Source of the DNA: Stenopsyche tienmushanensis
Taxonomy: Eukaryota; Arthropoda; Insecta; Trichoptera; Stenopsychidae
NCBI GenBank assembly: GCA_008973525.1
Contig: WACJ01000043.1
Span: 1,116,001 to 1,180,000, forward strand
Direction: 5' to 3'
DNA: 64,000 nt
This document shows positions 1 to 13,374 of this stretch, piece by piece; positions within the stretch are counted from its first letter, which is position 1; each line of letters opens with the position of its first letter. A program made the position numbers and the translations under genes. Under the pieces are notes generated by a model. The model was not told where the DNA came from and ran no database searches. It saw only the letters and a list, made by a program, of their open reading frames with translations.

Positions 1-1564
1 GTAGCACTGCAGAAATGTCGTCCACGCCGAGATAGTTGTATCCTCATAAAAGGCGAGGGAAAGCATATTTCTCACTGTTGTATAAAAGTTAAACTTGTAT
101 AAGCCGGTTAACGCACATAATGCTCATATTCTTTATTACAATTAAAAAGCGATAAATCATATACAAGTATAAGCCGTCGATTTCCGATCGTCAGGGTGAC
201 CATCCAGCTTTTATATTATACTATCGTATGATAAACAATCAAAGTAAATACTAAGAAGCTCGAGTAAAATAACGTCAATTATCTTTGACATAAAGCAACG
301 GGATCGTTTATTGGACATAGATGTTTTGGATACATGCTCGAAATGAAAACAAATCACCATCTTTGTGGACGTTTATTGTAAATAGATAATTTGGGATCAG
401 CATATAATGCCATAATTCTACAACAATGGTTATAATGATGATTAATTATTAAAGGCAAATAAAAATATGCATATTTTATGCATACATGCAAGTTTTTATT
501 TGTTGATTATCAAGGAGAAGGATATGCATTTGACGCAAGGTCGACTCGTTTTTTAATTGTACAACAGACTATGTTGGATACATAGGAAATTGGGATTAAA
601 AAAATGTTATCGGTTATCTTTTGTGCAGCAGGTGCCGCAGTTTAAGAGTAGGTAGCAAATGATGAAGTAAATAAGTAAGTAAGCAGGAACAGTAGTCATT
701 ATCGCGCGTCTCTCCGCTAATTAATTGTCCTGATGCTCACCACGCCTCCCGTTTTAACACCGCAGTGCACATTCCTTTGCCGTCTCGAAGAGCGCCCATC
801 TTGCACTTCTTCCTTTTGTTCGATCTGAGTGTCTCCCGCTTTTTTGCTCCTCTCAAATCGCTCATAAAGATTTACATCGGAATGACTGCGAGACGGTATT
901 GCAGCTCGGAGGACGTCTTCATCATTTTTTCATCTATGGTCAATTGCGAGCGGAGGCCGTACATTTTTATGCGATCGCGTAAAATTATAATTTTTGGGGC
1001 CCATCGTTGCTGTGTGCTTCCCAGATGCAATTGGTGGTCTGCTGCAATTGAAAATGCAATCGACGGCCGCATCGCCATCGACGGTCTGCGAACCGGCTGC
1101 AGAACGGCGTTAATGATATCATTAACGACTAATGCATTGCATCGCGGTGGACTGTGATTTATACGCGTGGAAAATTTATTATTTTCGTAAGAAAAGGGTT
1201 AAAAAAATGTCTGTCTGCAATGGACACTATCCGGCATGAATTCCGATTGAATTCCACGAGCGAATTCTACTCCGCAATACATGAAAATGTATATATACAA
1301 GTCGTTCATCGATTTAAATGGTAGATTAATTCGTTTTTGTACAATAAAATTAGTTTATATGATATCAATTTTAAGCTATTGAAAACCACAAGTTTCATCA
1401 TTGTTAATACTAAATTTTGCTTCGTTTTTCAATAAATTAACTGGTTTTTTTCATCAGATTCGCGTTTGTCCATTGAATTTATGACACTTTTTTATGAATT
1501 GTATATATGTATGTATGAAGATGTACCATCTTATTTTGCGTATTGCATTAAGATCAGGTCAATC

Positions 1565-1567
<3 letters not shown>

Positions 1568-1597
<30 letters not shown>
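1568..1597. repeat. (TA)15 microsatellite
   Basis: Fifteen uninterrupted TA units inside a hth intron. Likely polymorphic. Confidence 0.95.
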
Positions 1598-1598
<1 letters not shown>

Positions 1599-4500
1599 GA
1601 TGTGCTTGCATTGACCCATTTGAATTGCACATGTTGATGTACATCGAAGCCCATCCTAAGAATCGTTAAGCCGCTATATTTTGATAATATCGCCCATTTC
1701 CCATTGAGTCGTTAACTTTACGAACCGATAGCACGTTACGTACAATAAATATCGCCTCGCAGATTCGACATGCCGTAAAACTGGCTCGCAAACCCCATAA
1801 ATAATTAGCATCGATTTTCTATTTGCGAACGTCTATCGGTATAAATATACATCTATTCCATTAATTTTCGTCAACACATGACGTGACACTCTTTTAGATA
1901 CCGGCGGACACTTTTCGTTTCGGCGATTCTTCGATAAGCGTAGGTCCTAATCTAACTATTACCATCGAACTCGTAATAGCGTCGAATGATATCTATTTTT
2001 TTACAATTAAACGCAAAAGCATTACAAATACGCAGAACAAACAACGTCGGGGACATGCGCTCGAGTTGAATCGTACGAGCATATTTCCAATGCGAATTTC
2101 ATACGCGGGACGATTTAATTGTACCGAATTAAATTGAAAAATGGCAACTGATAATTTGGGAGCGATCCCGTTTTGCGAATTGCATTAATGATGCATTTAC
2201 CCGAACATAAATTTGGTCCCATTGTGAGCCGTCGTCAAGAGTGACGCGCGGACAATGCACCCGTTAATTTGGCCGGTATGAAAGGAGTGCATCTTTCAAA
2301 GTACGCGTCGATTGTGAGGTTGAATAAATTTTTGATTGAAAAGGTCTTCATACGATGTAATTTTGGAAGCATTCAACCGAGGACGAGCTTCCCTATGGGT
2401 CGCACAACCCTTTCGAAAACACATATCTTTTGACCGGTTTTCTGATTAAAACATAAATTACGCCACTCGAGTACGAGCGTACGAGATTCTTTCACACGAA
2501 TCTGTTTTATTTATTTCTCGCTCGAGGCTAATTTGTATTTGAACTATGGCGAACATTCTGCGAAGGCTCTACCGGTATGGCTATGGTAAAGCACCGATGC
2601 ATCATTTCGATGCGTTGTGCGTTGCCATTCCATGCTAGATGCGCTCTTGTACCGCGAAAATGCATCTCGATGTGATAAAAAATATATTTATAAATAAATT
2701 AACCGTTTGTTATGTTATCTGGCGTCAATTCTTAGTAGTAGCTAAATTGATTTGGAAGTCGAATTAATTACGCATAATCAATTTCGGATGCTATTTATGC
2801 GTTCATCTTCAAGGCTAAATTTAAATACTGATAAAAAACTCCTCAATGGTCATCATGATCATAAATACAATTCAAATAGAAAAGTTTATGCGATTAATAT
2901 CTGATGAATTTATAGAAATCAGGAATATATTTAAGATGATCCAACGAAACGTATGGAGATTAGATTCATTAACTTTCTGAGACAATTCTGGGACATATTG
3001 CCCAAAAATACAAATATATATAATTTCGCAAATATTCTGCATTTAGAAATTACTTAATTTAATTATTATTATGTAGTGTAAAAACGAGCGTTGAAATCTT
3101 GTGCATTAAAAATAACTTTTTTTGGATTTATTATCGATAGCTTTCTTTGAAATTCCTATAGATATCCTAGGGGGATTGACTGAACAAATCATATTTTTTT
3201 AATGATCACTCGCTGCACCAAATAAGATTGCTTTTATCGTTGATAAACAAATACAAATTTATATAGTATTAATTTTGAAAATGAAGGGATGTGTATGGAA
3301 AGATATTTGGAACAGGGAGCGATGTTTTGTCATTATGCGCATTCAGGTACAGAGCTGAAATACAAACAGTGCATATAGAAAAAGGTCTTTGTAAAATTTA
3401 TATCAATTGTGCGCATTGAATAAGCCATGGAGCAGAAGTGCAGCACATTTTTTTGATTTACGACAAAATTACAGGTTTTCTGCCGTGATTTATGGTCTGT
3501 TGCTTATTATGATCTTGCGTTAGAATAACGGCGTATTCTTGGATTAAAAAATGCTATGAATAAAATAATGTTTAAAAAAGGTTCAGGGCCGCATTCGTCG
3601 ATGGAGTTAACCCGATGAAAAAATATATGTATGGGATTAGTACGGTAGAGTTTTTATTCAGGTGTCCCGATCGACAGTGCTCCCGTCTACCTTTCATCTT
3701 TGTCTGCTCTCCTTTCATCGTTTCCACAATAAAAGCCTAATGAAAAATGGCGTTCGTCAAAAGCTGTTTTCGTACGGACTTTTATTATGCGGAGACGTCG
3801 ATTTTTGTAATTCCGATTGCACAATGCGTTAAATAGATCCTTTGCTCCGTGTCGACAAAAAACGACAGAATTTAAATAGAGACCCAACGCAATTACAGCG
3901 ATATAAACGATGGAGATGCTTATGTGTGCGCCGTCGTGGATTCCGGAATATTAAAAGATTTCGAACGAGCCGAGATAATTATCTACTTGTATGCTATCGT
4001 ATATTACGTATAATAGAATAATTTGTATAATGTATATTGAAATAAGATAGATATTAGCTTGTTTTTGAGCAGTTTCGACTCGCGCTTATGCAAATAAAAT
4101 TTCTTTCTCATCGTATATAACATTATAATTAATTTTGAAGTGCTAGGTTTTGGCATTTATTTTGCTTTTTGGAAATACAAACAATCCGTTTACATTTAAA
4201 TTCAAAAATAAATATTGCGAAACGAACATTTGTGATATGAGAGCTTTTTTAATTGAATGTATTTTTAAAAATCGTTTATTTATTGCAAATTTATAAATGG
4301 ATATACATAATTCATATAGCTTAAAATTGGTTATCGAATGAAATCGATCGGTTCTAAAGTTTATATGCGATTTTTTTTTAATGGGATGGCGAGAACATTT
4401 TACTTTCTGTTGGTTCGTGAAGGATTCTGTTTGTGCACAAATGCTCAACGTAGAGAGAGAAAAAAAAGGATGAAGCAATTTAGAGCACAAAGGACGTTTT

Positions 4501-7500
4501 GTTAGAAAAGAGCATCATCCTTCCCCGATGTTAGACCGCACGCTGTCAGGACGAGCGTTGGTTATTTCGAATCCCGTCGAGACGACCGGGAACAAAGTCA
4601 AAACAATCGTTTTTGGCGGGGGGAACACGATTCAAAATTACGGGGGGACGAATGCAATATCTCACCTAAATTCTCGATCCGAAGACGCATTTACTCGGGC
4701 ACCTTTACACGCTTAAAACGACATCCAGGTAAGAGGGCCGTAAATTATTTCTTTGCATCCCTTCGTTTATGATCCCGCCCTTTGTTTTAGAAATTGCCGA
4801 GATACCCATGGACTTCCGAGTAGTCGAGCTTTCCGTTATGTCGATGATTTATTATGTCGCTGGAAGAATGTTTTAGGAATGGTACAAAAAAACTTTGGGT
4901 TTATATTTTAAAGGAAAGACCGTGAAACGTAAAACCCTATCCTTTCAATGCCCGCGCACTAAATCCGGAGAGAATGAACGACCAAAAAAAAGAGCTAAAT
5001 AAAGAGAATGCATATGTAGGAAATCTTTCAAGCAGACTTTGTCTGCACGTTAATGGGAATATCTTAAGTTACAAAAAATATTCAAATACATTTATATAAA
5101 TAAAAAATCTTCACATGGCTGTTAGACTTATGCTCTTGAAAAAAACACAATAAAACATCTTAAATCAAACGTTCAAAACAATTTTTATTTCGCTGTGACA
5201 TTTGTCTTCGTTTAGGATAGCTTGCGTCCAAAATAAAGAAATTCGGATATCTTCCTTCGCTCTCCTCATGGAGGACGATGATATTTCGGACAATCCCGGG
5301 CGTCCTACATTCGCACGAAATTCAGTACGACTCATGTCAAATCCGGCACTTTAGAGACGCTCATAATCTGTTTTTCGGCCACATGAGTCTGGGAGGTTAT
5401 CCCAACATGCAAAACGACAGTGGCGTACCAGCGATGACATTGTTATTTAATTTAAACGAACACATCAAATACAAAAGGCGAAACACATTATCGACCGGTT
5501 GTGCCGTTTAATCTGGACATTTGCAATGGTCTGGTTTTGCAGCGTTTCCGTGACCATTTCGGTCGATAATTTTTTTTTCGGGACTGCCTAAACGCTAAAA
5601 GCAGCTGCATTTCGTGCAGACCCTGACATTTGTTCGGCGTTCGGCCATCGCCGAATTCGAACCTTAAACGTCACAACGGACACAATTTTTGATTTACGAC
5701 TGTGGGTCGAACAGTGGCGTTAGCTTAGATGGCATTTTCGTTAAGATCCACTTTCGTCTCGAGAGCAGCGGGCTCATCATCATGCAGTTTTCTTGTCATT
5801 CAGATTTATTTTTTAAATGCGGGATGAACTTGTGAAGGTCGTTTGCAAATTTTGTAGATCTATTTTTCGACCGAGGCATAATATGCATATAAATCGATCG
5901 AATGTAATAAAAATAAGCGAAATGGACGAGGTCAACTGCATATTTTGCGAGAATGACCCTATGTCTTCATGATTTTGACATCTGCATGAGTATTATCCAT
6001 TTTATATTCGTTGACCCAGAATTGTGTTTTTCGGGATGTTTTTCAAAGCAATTTATCGAAGCGATCGAATTTTACAACATCGAGCTTGTTGATTGCTATC
6101 CCAAGAATTTCCGTAACTATCGCCCAATGCAATATTAAAAAAATGCATGTCATAAGATAGACACACTAACTTTTATATTTATATTTTTTGTAACTTTTTA
6201 CATTTCCGGCTCAGTCGAAAATATTCTACTTTCCCCCCCGTGTCTTAGATAACTTCAGATATCAACATACATTTTTATGATATTCCTAAAGTTTTATCGC
6301 TTCATCATTTTATAGGAAGTAGTTTTTTCACATTATCACCTGCTTCGGGTTCTAAATACTTTTTATGATCGTTTTTTTCGGGTCGATCTTTTAATTTGTT
6401 CCGAAATATATTAAGACGCGTTCGATAAAAAATATAAGTAGACAATGGATTCCATAAATAAGTCGCTTTTCGTTCGTCCGATCGCATCGGCGGACGTCTG
6501 GATAAAAATTTTAATTGACGATCGTCGTTTCGGATTTATTTTCGGTTCTAATTAACGAAACACTGCGGCCATAAGGTTATAAAAATTATATAGCGTTGTC
6601 ACATAGTGTGGGTTTTGGAGGAACACCCGATCGACGATACACGACTTCAACGCCGGGAACCTGGTAAACCCGACGTTAAATGCTACTTCTACATATTGTA
6701 AAATTTATGGAGGTCGTTTAGAGGTGCAATAAAAACATTAAATTTCGACACTTTTAAAGTGGCATCAGTCTATCTGATCTATCTCGAGGACATGAATGCC
6801 CACGGGGGTATATTCTGGATACAGAAATGCTCGGCCTGCCACTTTTATGACGGACGATAGGAACGTCTCTCGGACTGGGGTACGCTTACCGTTTATGGCT
6901 GTTTAGATAATATAACGAAAAAAATACACTTCCTCGTTTTTGATTTATCGTCTTTACATCTAAGAACGTCTGAAATAATAATGTTATTAAACGTTAATAA
7001 TTTTTCACACGCGACGCCCATGACGATGGCATTAATTCGACGCTCATTGGCACACATACAAGCAGTTTTAATTAATTGATGAATCATATTTATTTACAGT
7101 AATAATTCTTATTTGAAAAATTGTACAAGATAAAGCTTAAATGCTGCAAAATATACATGTTGTAGAATTTGATCAAAAAAGTGCATTTATTTGAGAAATT
7201 CCGGTTTTGAATAACAAATTTGGTTGTTTAGCTTCGACACGTTTTTTCGACAGCGTCTATGCGCTTCGACAGCGTTAATTTTTACAACGGGAGAGGTGAA
7301 CAGTTTAGTTTAGTAAAAGATTTACAATGTGGCAATAACTATTCATCATGTTTTTTCTCGGCCTTTCCGTCTTCCCGAGCGTATTTTTCAATGTCGCGTT
7401 TGTCTTCTCCGTCTGTCATGGGCGGTTTCGCGGGAAGGCGATAATGGGAAAGAGCAAAGGGATGTCATAAAGCGATAAATAACTGTGAGATTAAAAAGCA

Positions 7501-8282
7501 GATTACTATGAGACGAGCCTTAATCATCTCGGAGAACGTTCGAAGGAATCATTAGTGATCTTTGGAGTCGTTTTTTCCGACGCAATCCATAAACATCCGC
7601 ATTTCGACTCTGCAACTAGGACCGTCATAAATAAGATTTCCTTTGATTGAGAAGCTTAGAATATTTTTAAAATATACATTTTTTTCTTCAGCGCATTTAT
7701 CAACGCTCGCGAGATCAAAAACGCGCAATTCTTTGTTGTCGACGATCGCAAAATCTCGCAATCAAGCGAGCTGGCATTTGAAAATGATGAATTATGACAT
7801 ATCAAAGTGTGACAAAAGTCGAGATACATCTGAGAGATTGGGCTCGAATTTGCATTGCCTCTGGTCGTGCACTGCAAAAGTTAAATACTTCCGGTTCGAG
7901 TCCGAACATGTGAACCTGTCCGATTTAGGAAAGGAAGAGACGAGATCTTCGAATCGAGAGCGGGCTCGATTCCAGTCACGCGAGGAACCGCGAATTCGCA
8001 AAACACCAATCTGCGAGACACTAAATACACATTTCAACGTGTAGAATGCATGCATTAAATTTCATAGTGGTATCAAACTCGACACAAAATCATAGTTGCG
8101 TCTTTACGCCATGTACGCCGCCGAATCCACAACAAGTCGTAAAACTTCCTAGGCATAAATTCATACGAACGAGTTCATCGCTCGTCACACGACCATAATA
8201 AAGCATTATTGCGTACCTGGCTGCAAAGGCCGCTGTTTAGATCGAACAGGTTCAATGTTCCCGGTTTGGAAACGGGACGTAG

Positions 8283-8296
8283 GTGTGTGTGTGTGT
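8283..8296. repeat. (GT)7 microsatellite
   Basis: Seven GT units, followed by imperfect GT-rich sequence to about 8306. Confidence 0.9.
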
Positions 8297-11200
8297 AGGT
8301 GCGTAGGGGGTCGAGTCCTCGTTTACGCACCCCACAGGCGCCCTCCCTTGTTTTGTTCGCCTGTCAAAAGCAGAACGCGGCGGTCGTTTTCCGGGAGTTT
8401 TTTGAGTTATTATACTCGACTAGCATATATATAAATATACAAGGCGGACCCGAAAAACCAACAACCCACTTTTAAAGAAAATAAACATTTTTTACCCTAT
8501 ACACACACCCCTACTTTGGAAATGTTGTTTTTTCTATGTACTGACTGATTATCTCGATAGCAGCGATGAAAATTGACATTGTCGTGTATCGTAACGCGTT
8601 TTGATAAGCGCAATCGTGACACGGTTCAATCGCAATCTCGATTCTTTGACGTTTCCCCGAAGAGTCATCGTTCAGATCTTTTGCTGTCATTCGAATCAAC
8701 CCGAGAAAACACCCATAGTATGCGGCCGAATATCCATCGAAGATCTGCATTGAACCAATTACAATATAAACACCGTGCCTAATTGAACGAGGCGGAATTT
8801 GAAAAAAAATCATTAACTACGCTGCTTAATTGAATGTTAAAAGTAATAGCTATTAAACACGATTTGTAACGAAGATTGAGCCGTTATTGAATAATGGACA
8901 CGTTCCACTATCGAGATGGGGTTACGTTACCGATAAATACTGATATTAGATTGGCCATAATCGAAGTTTCCACATTTTAAGATACAATCGATTACGATGC
9001 GAGATAATCTGTTTCTTTAAAAAAGGTCATCCGGACGGTTGTGATGCCTTTCATTTTTCAGATAATTTTTAATTAGTAGATTCTTAGCCTGGATTACTTT
9101 TGGAAGCGCACATTTAATAAATTGCGAGCGTAAATATTCGTATAATAAGAAGGCAGCCCCGGGCGTTCAGTTCCGCATCAGCTCGTCGAAGAAAGTTCTG
9201 TAGCAACCCTCGATTGTTAAAATATAACTATGTGCCTACTTTCGTGTTGAAGAACTTGTTTTGCAGCCACGGAAGTTTGTCAATTTAATTAAGCGAAATT
9301 ATCGTTATATCTTTTATTCGGATTTCATTCGCATGTAATCATGATGATAATCCGGCGATCATGAGAATAAAGTTGATGTGTCTTTTCGTGCAGACAATCT
9401 TGATTTTTGTAGTACATATTTATTTTGTTGTACCTGGGCGTTATTGCGATCATATAATGGTCAAATACATCCATATTCATACTTATTTTCTTCGGACAAA
9501 AGTGATTAGGATAAAATCTATCGTCGTCGATGTTTAACATTAATTCAAATAAAAAAATGTTCAGAAGATTCTCTGCATATTATAAAGTTATTAACCACTT
9601 AAGTACCACCTATATTTCATCCCCAGAAAAATACTTATTGAATGATCTTTGTTACATAAATTAAACGATTTCAGGATGTATTGGTCAGAATACTTTGTAA
9701 AAAATTGCTCTTATTAGCATTATTAGTAAATTGAGACAGTCTTAAGTAAACATATATAAATAAAATATATAATTTAGACAACTTTTTACGTAATTTCTAA
9801 TATCTCTAAATTCGCTGGCATTCAAAGGGTTAAAGTATTTCGTATTCGCGACTAATGCATGTAAACATTATGCAGTAAAAATGATTTTTGAAAATATATA
9901 GGAATTCTCATATTGTACCAACCAAATTCATTTGAGAGGACCTCATTGGATCACTGTCTTATTAGGTTTATTGATTTAGATTTTGTATACAAGAAAGTAT
10001 ACTCCTCTTGAGATATAGGTCAAGTTCTGATAACTCGAAGCAATGTTGGTATTTCTGAATTATTTTTACGTGTTTGAATTTGTATTTTCGCCTTAAAAGA
10101 GTACGTGTATCGACCTATTCCGACGAAAATTATTTCCCCATTCTTCACGGCCTATGTAGATTTTCGATAACGGGGCGCATATAGGCGTACGTATTACTCG
10201 GATACTACCGGTTTAATGGTAGATAAACAAACAATATGCGTGGCTATACACTTTTCTTACACAATGAGCCGCGTAGGGGACGAAAGCAGGGGGTTTTCTC
10301 TTTGTGCTTATTCGTCAAACTTTCATGTAAAGTCACTTTTATAATGGGAAATCGATTTTCCTCGGCCGCGATAATTCGCATTTATTCCATTATCGGCCCG
10401 ACGTCGGCGGAAGGCTTGCCGAAGAACGAATTAATTCTGCCGCTGGAGGAAGACGTCGGAAAACTGCATGCGGATGGTTTTTTCGGCTGTTAAATATCAT
10501 AAAGGCATCCAAAACGGTGGTCTAGCTTTCGCGAGACAATGGTCGAATCAATTAAGATACTTTTTACGCGGGGTATTAATAATTAATTCGTGCGTTATAA
10601 GCAGACGAATGCGAATAATTAATATGAATCGCGTACGACGACGGAGACCCTTTGGATTTCGGCGACGCAAGAAACGAGGCAATCAGCATTCGAGATCGAA
10701 TTGTTATTGCTCAAATATAATCGCCTTGCATAATTTATGTGCGAATTTCTATATTAACATTCGCATAATTCAGTAGCGCTCTGCGCTATCGGACACGGAG
10801 ACCGGTAGCTGAAAAAAGTCATAAAAAGCGATGTGCGCTAAAACAATAAATTGATACGATCTCGTTTGATAATTTTCGTCGATAATTTATAACCGCATGG
10901 TCCGGTAGCGATATCCCTTAAAAATGATCAGATTATGATGAAATTCGACGAAGGATACGTCTGCATTGCCTCGAGACTGCCTTTTTACGATCGTTTAGGA
11001 ATACAAACACGTTTTCTAATTATAAAAAGAATATATAGTGGGACATCATAAGCTCGCTGTGTTTTTGAATAAATAATGAAGAGCGGACATATCGTCCAGA
11101 CGGGCAGGTGCAAGTTTTTGTTTAACACCTCGCTCCGTTACCCGACGGTACGTCGACGGGCGATAGCTGAAACGAGATAATAATTACTTATCGGATGAAA

Positions 11201-13302
11201 CTATTTATGATGGAATTAAGGCGAGCTCGTCTGGGAAAATCATCGCCGACTTCACACCGCAACGTCACATTTCGTATCCGAGACGCAGCCATTCCGCTCG
11301 AGCTGCGACGTCCGACGAATCGACGTCGCGACGCTCGGCGAAGTCGTCCGGTCGCCTTCGAAAGGTCCCCGTTTCCCATTATAGATAACCGGAACGCTCT
11401 ACGCGATTAGACCGTTCGCGGGGGCGGATTACCCCATATCTTAATTGTGATCTTCCCGAAACGGTTTCGCTCCTGCCGATTTTAGAAGCAGATAGGCACC
11501 CATAAAAAAAGGTAAACACTTCGGCTAACGGTCGACGGTCAGCGGCGGTTGCCGCGGAATTCATAAACCGGGCAGTTCGCGGGAGCCGACCGAAACTCTT
11601 CGGGACTACCGGCTAATGCATTTTTAAGACCCCAGACGTGAAGTTATTCGAACGCCTCCATCGTCCCATCCCGCTCACCGTTCGAGGCCCCGTTTTTGTC
11701 GACCCGAAGAGTGGACCCCGTTTTTTTCCACGACGATGATGCTCAGAGATGACGGCTCAGATTTAAAGGATCAGCCACTTCTAATTTATTTTCGACCTTA
11801 GGTATTTTTATACAAATGCTTCAAATTTATTTAATACCGTCGAAAGTCCCGCGCTTAGAAATGAGAATTTCGATACCCTATTTGGCACAGCGAGATATTT
11901 TTATCTACCCCGATGTCTAATTTATATTTTTAGAATGCGGTCTCGCGATACTTTAAGAGGACCATCGCCGAATTGTCACGAACAATTCATAAAACAATAA
12001 CTCGCAACTTTGCATCGCTGCATCGACAGCCGACACCGAACCCTGACGGAGCGTTTCACAATATGAAAAATTATACCATATATGTTAGATAGAATCACGC
12101 AGCTTGAAAATTGAAAACTTATTGGACCATAGAAAATATTCTGGTACTCCGTCCTAGATAGCTGATCCATCACTGTAAATGAGATAGCCACATCTCTGAC
12201 TAGATGCTTATTATCGTTCACTAGGATAGAACATTCATTACAGTCTTAGCCTATTTCAAATATTGTGATTTTATCACTATTCCTATATTGACAAAATAAA
12301 GATGAGAAAGCATTCAATTAATTATATGATAGTAAACAGAATAAAAATGATGTTGTTAGAAAATTATACCCAATTCTTCGAGTTCTCTAATCAGCGTTGC
12401 TTTTATAGGCAAGTAAATGGAAATATATAAAAGAATGATGATGTAGCTTCAATTAATGATGATTTATTTGAATGATTGTGCATGAAACTGTGACTTGCGA
12501 AATTGTTCTTACTGATGACAGTGGATCCCTTAGCGTTTTCTGAATGATCTTGATATTTTGCGATTGATTGATATAAGAATAATAATTGAATGATTGTAAA
12601 ATTATTTGATCTGAAGTAATCGGGGGTCAACATGTAGCCGATGGGATTGAGTCGATCCTACAAAAAAAAATATGATTTTGGGACACCTGGAACATCATCA
12701 TTATCCTCATATCGTTCAGCATCCATTTGGGCCATCATCGAAAGAGTCATAATTCATATGATTACAAGTCGTGTGCCGGGATCTCAAAACGGTAGAAACG
12801 CCACCACCTTCGAATTTCATCAAAATTTCTTCTACCGTAAAAAAAAGCCTCTTTATTACGGGCCATTAAAAGGCGAAACCTGCCTCGGACCGGTCATTAT
12901 TACGCACGTAAAAAAAACGAAAGTCTCTCGAAATGAGCATGATAGTTTGGGACTTGGGGACCGCGTTGATAAGGCGCAAAATTGTTCGCCTTCCGATCTG
13001 CACTTGGGCGATTAGCGATGTCGCAGCAACCTTATAATTTTGTAAATACATTTTATTATAAAAAATGTGGTCGCCTCGCAATCGATGGGTTCTATGCGAG
13101 TATAATGCGCCCCGAGGTGTCGGGGGCGATTCGGGTCTTGCGCCGTCGTATCGAGTGGCGATTTTCATCTGCAGGTCGATGTGACAAAAAAGTCACATGC
13201 GGCATAACGACGACGGTCTGCAAGTGTCGGTCGGATTGTAATTCGGCGGCTTTATTCGTCGGGTTGCCCTCCTACTTAATGGCTTTTATAACATTTCATT
13301 AG

Positions 13303-13374
13303 GCCGTCGGCTGATGGCCGGCTGATGGCTGACGGTCGATGGCTGGTGGCTGATGGCTGATGCCTGATGGCCGC
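13303..13374. repeat. imperfect tandem repeat of a GGCTGAT-type unit
   Basis: About seventy bases built from variants of a 7-nt unit (GCTGATG / GGCTGAT), with interruptions such as GCTGACGG and GCCTGATG. It is GC-rich against an AT-rich background. The unit length is not a multiple of three and no conserved frame runs through it. Confidence 0.85.

Noticed and set aside
765..1157. 130-codon + ORF near the window start
   Set aside because: No family resemblance, overlapped by an open frame on the other strand, in a GC-richer patch where stops are rarer; looks like chance.
7893..7903. Perfect pol III B-box-like GGTTCGAGTCC, possible tRNA or SINE
   Set aside because: No A box at the proper distance upstream and no cloverleaf arms could be built around it.
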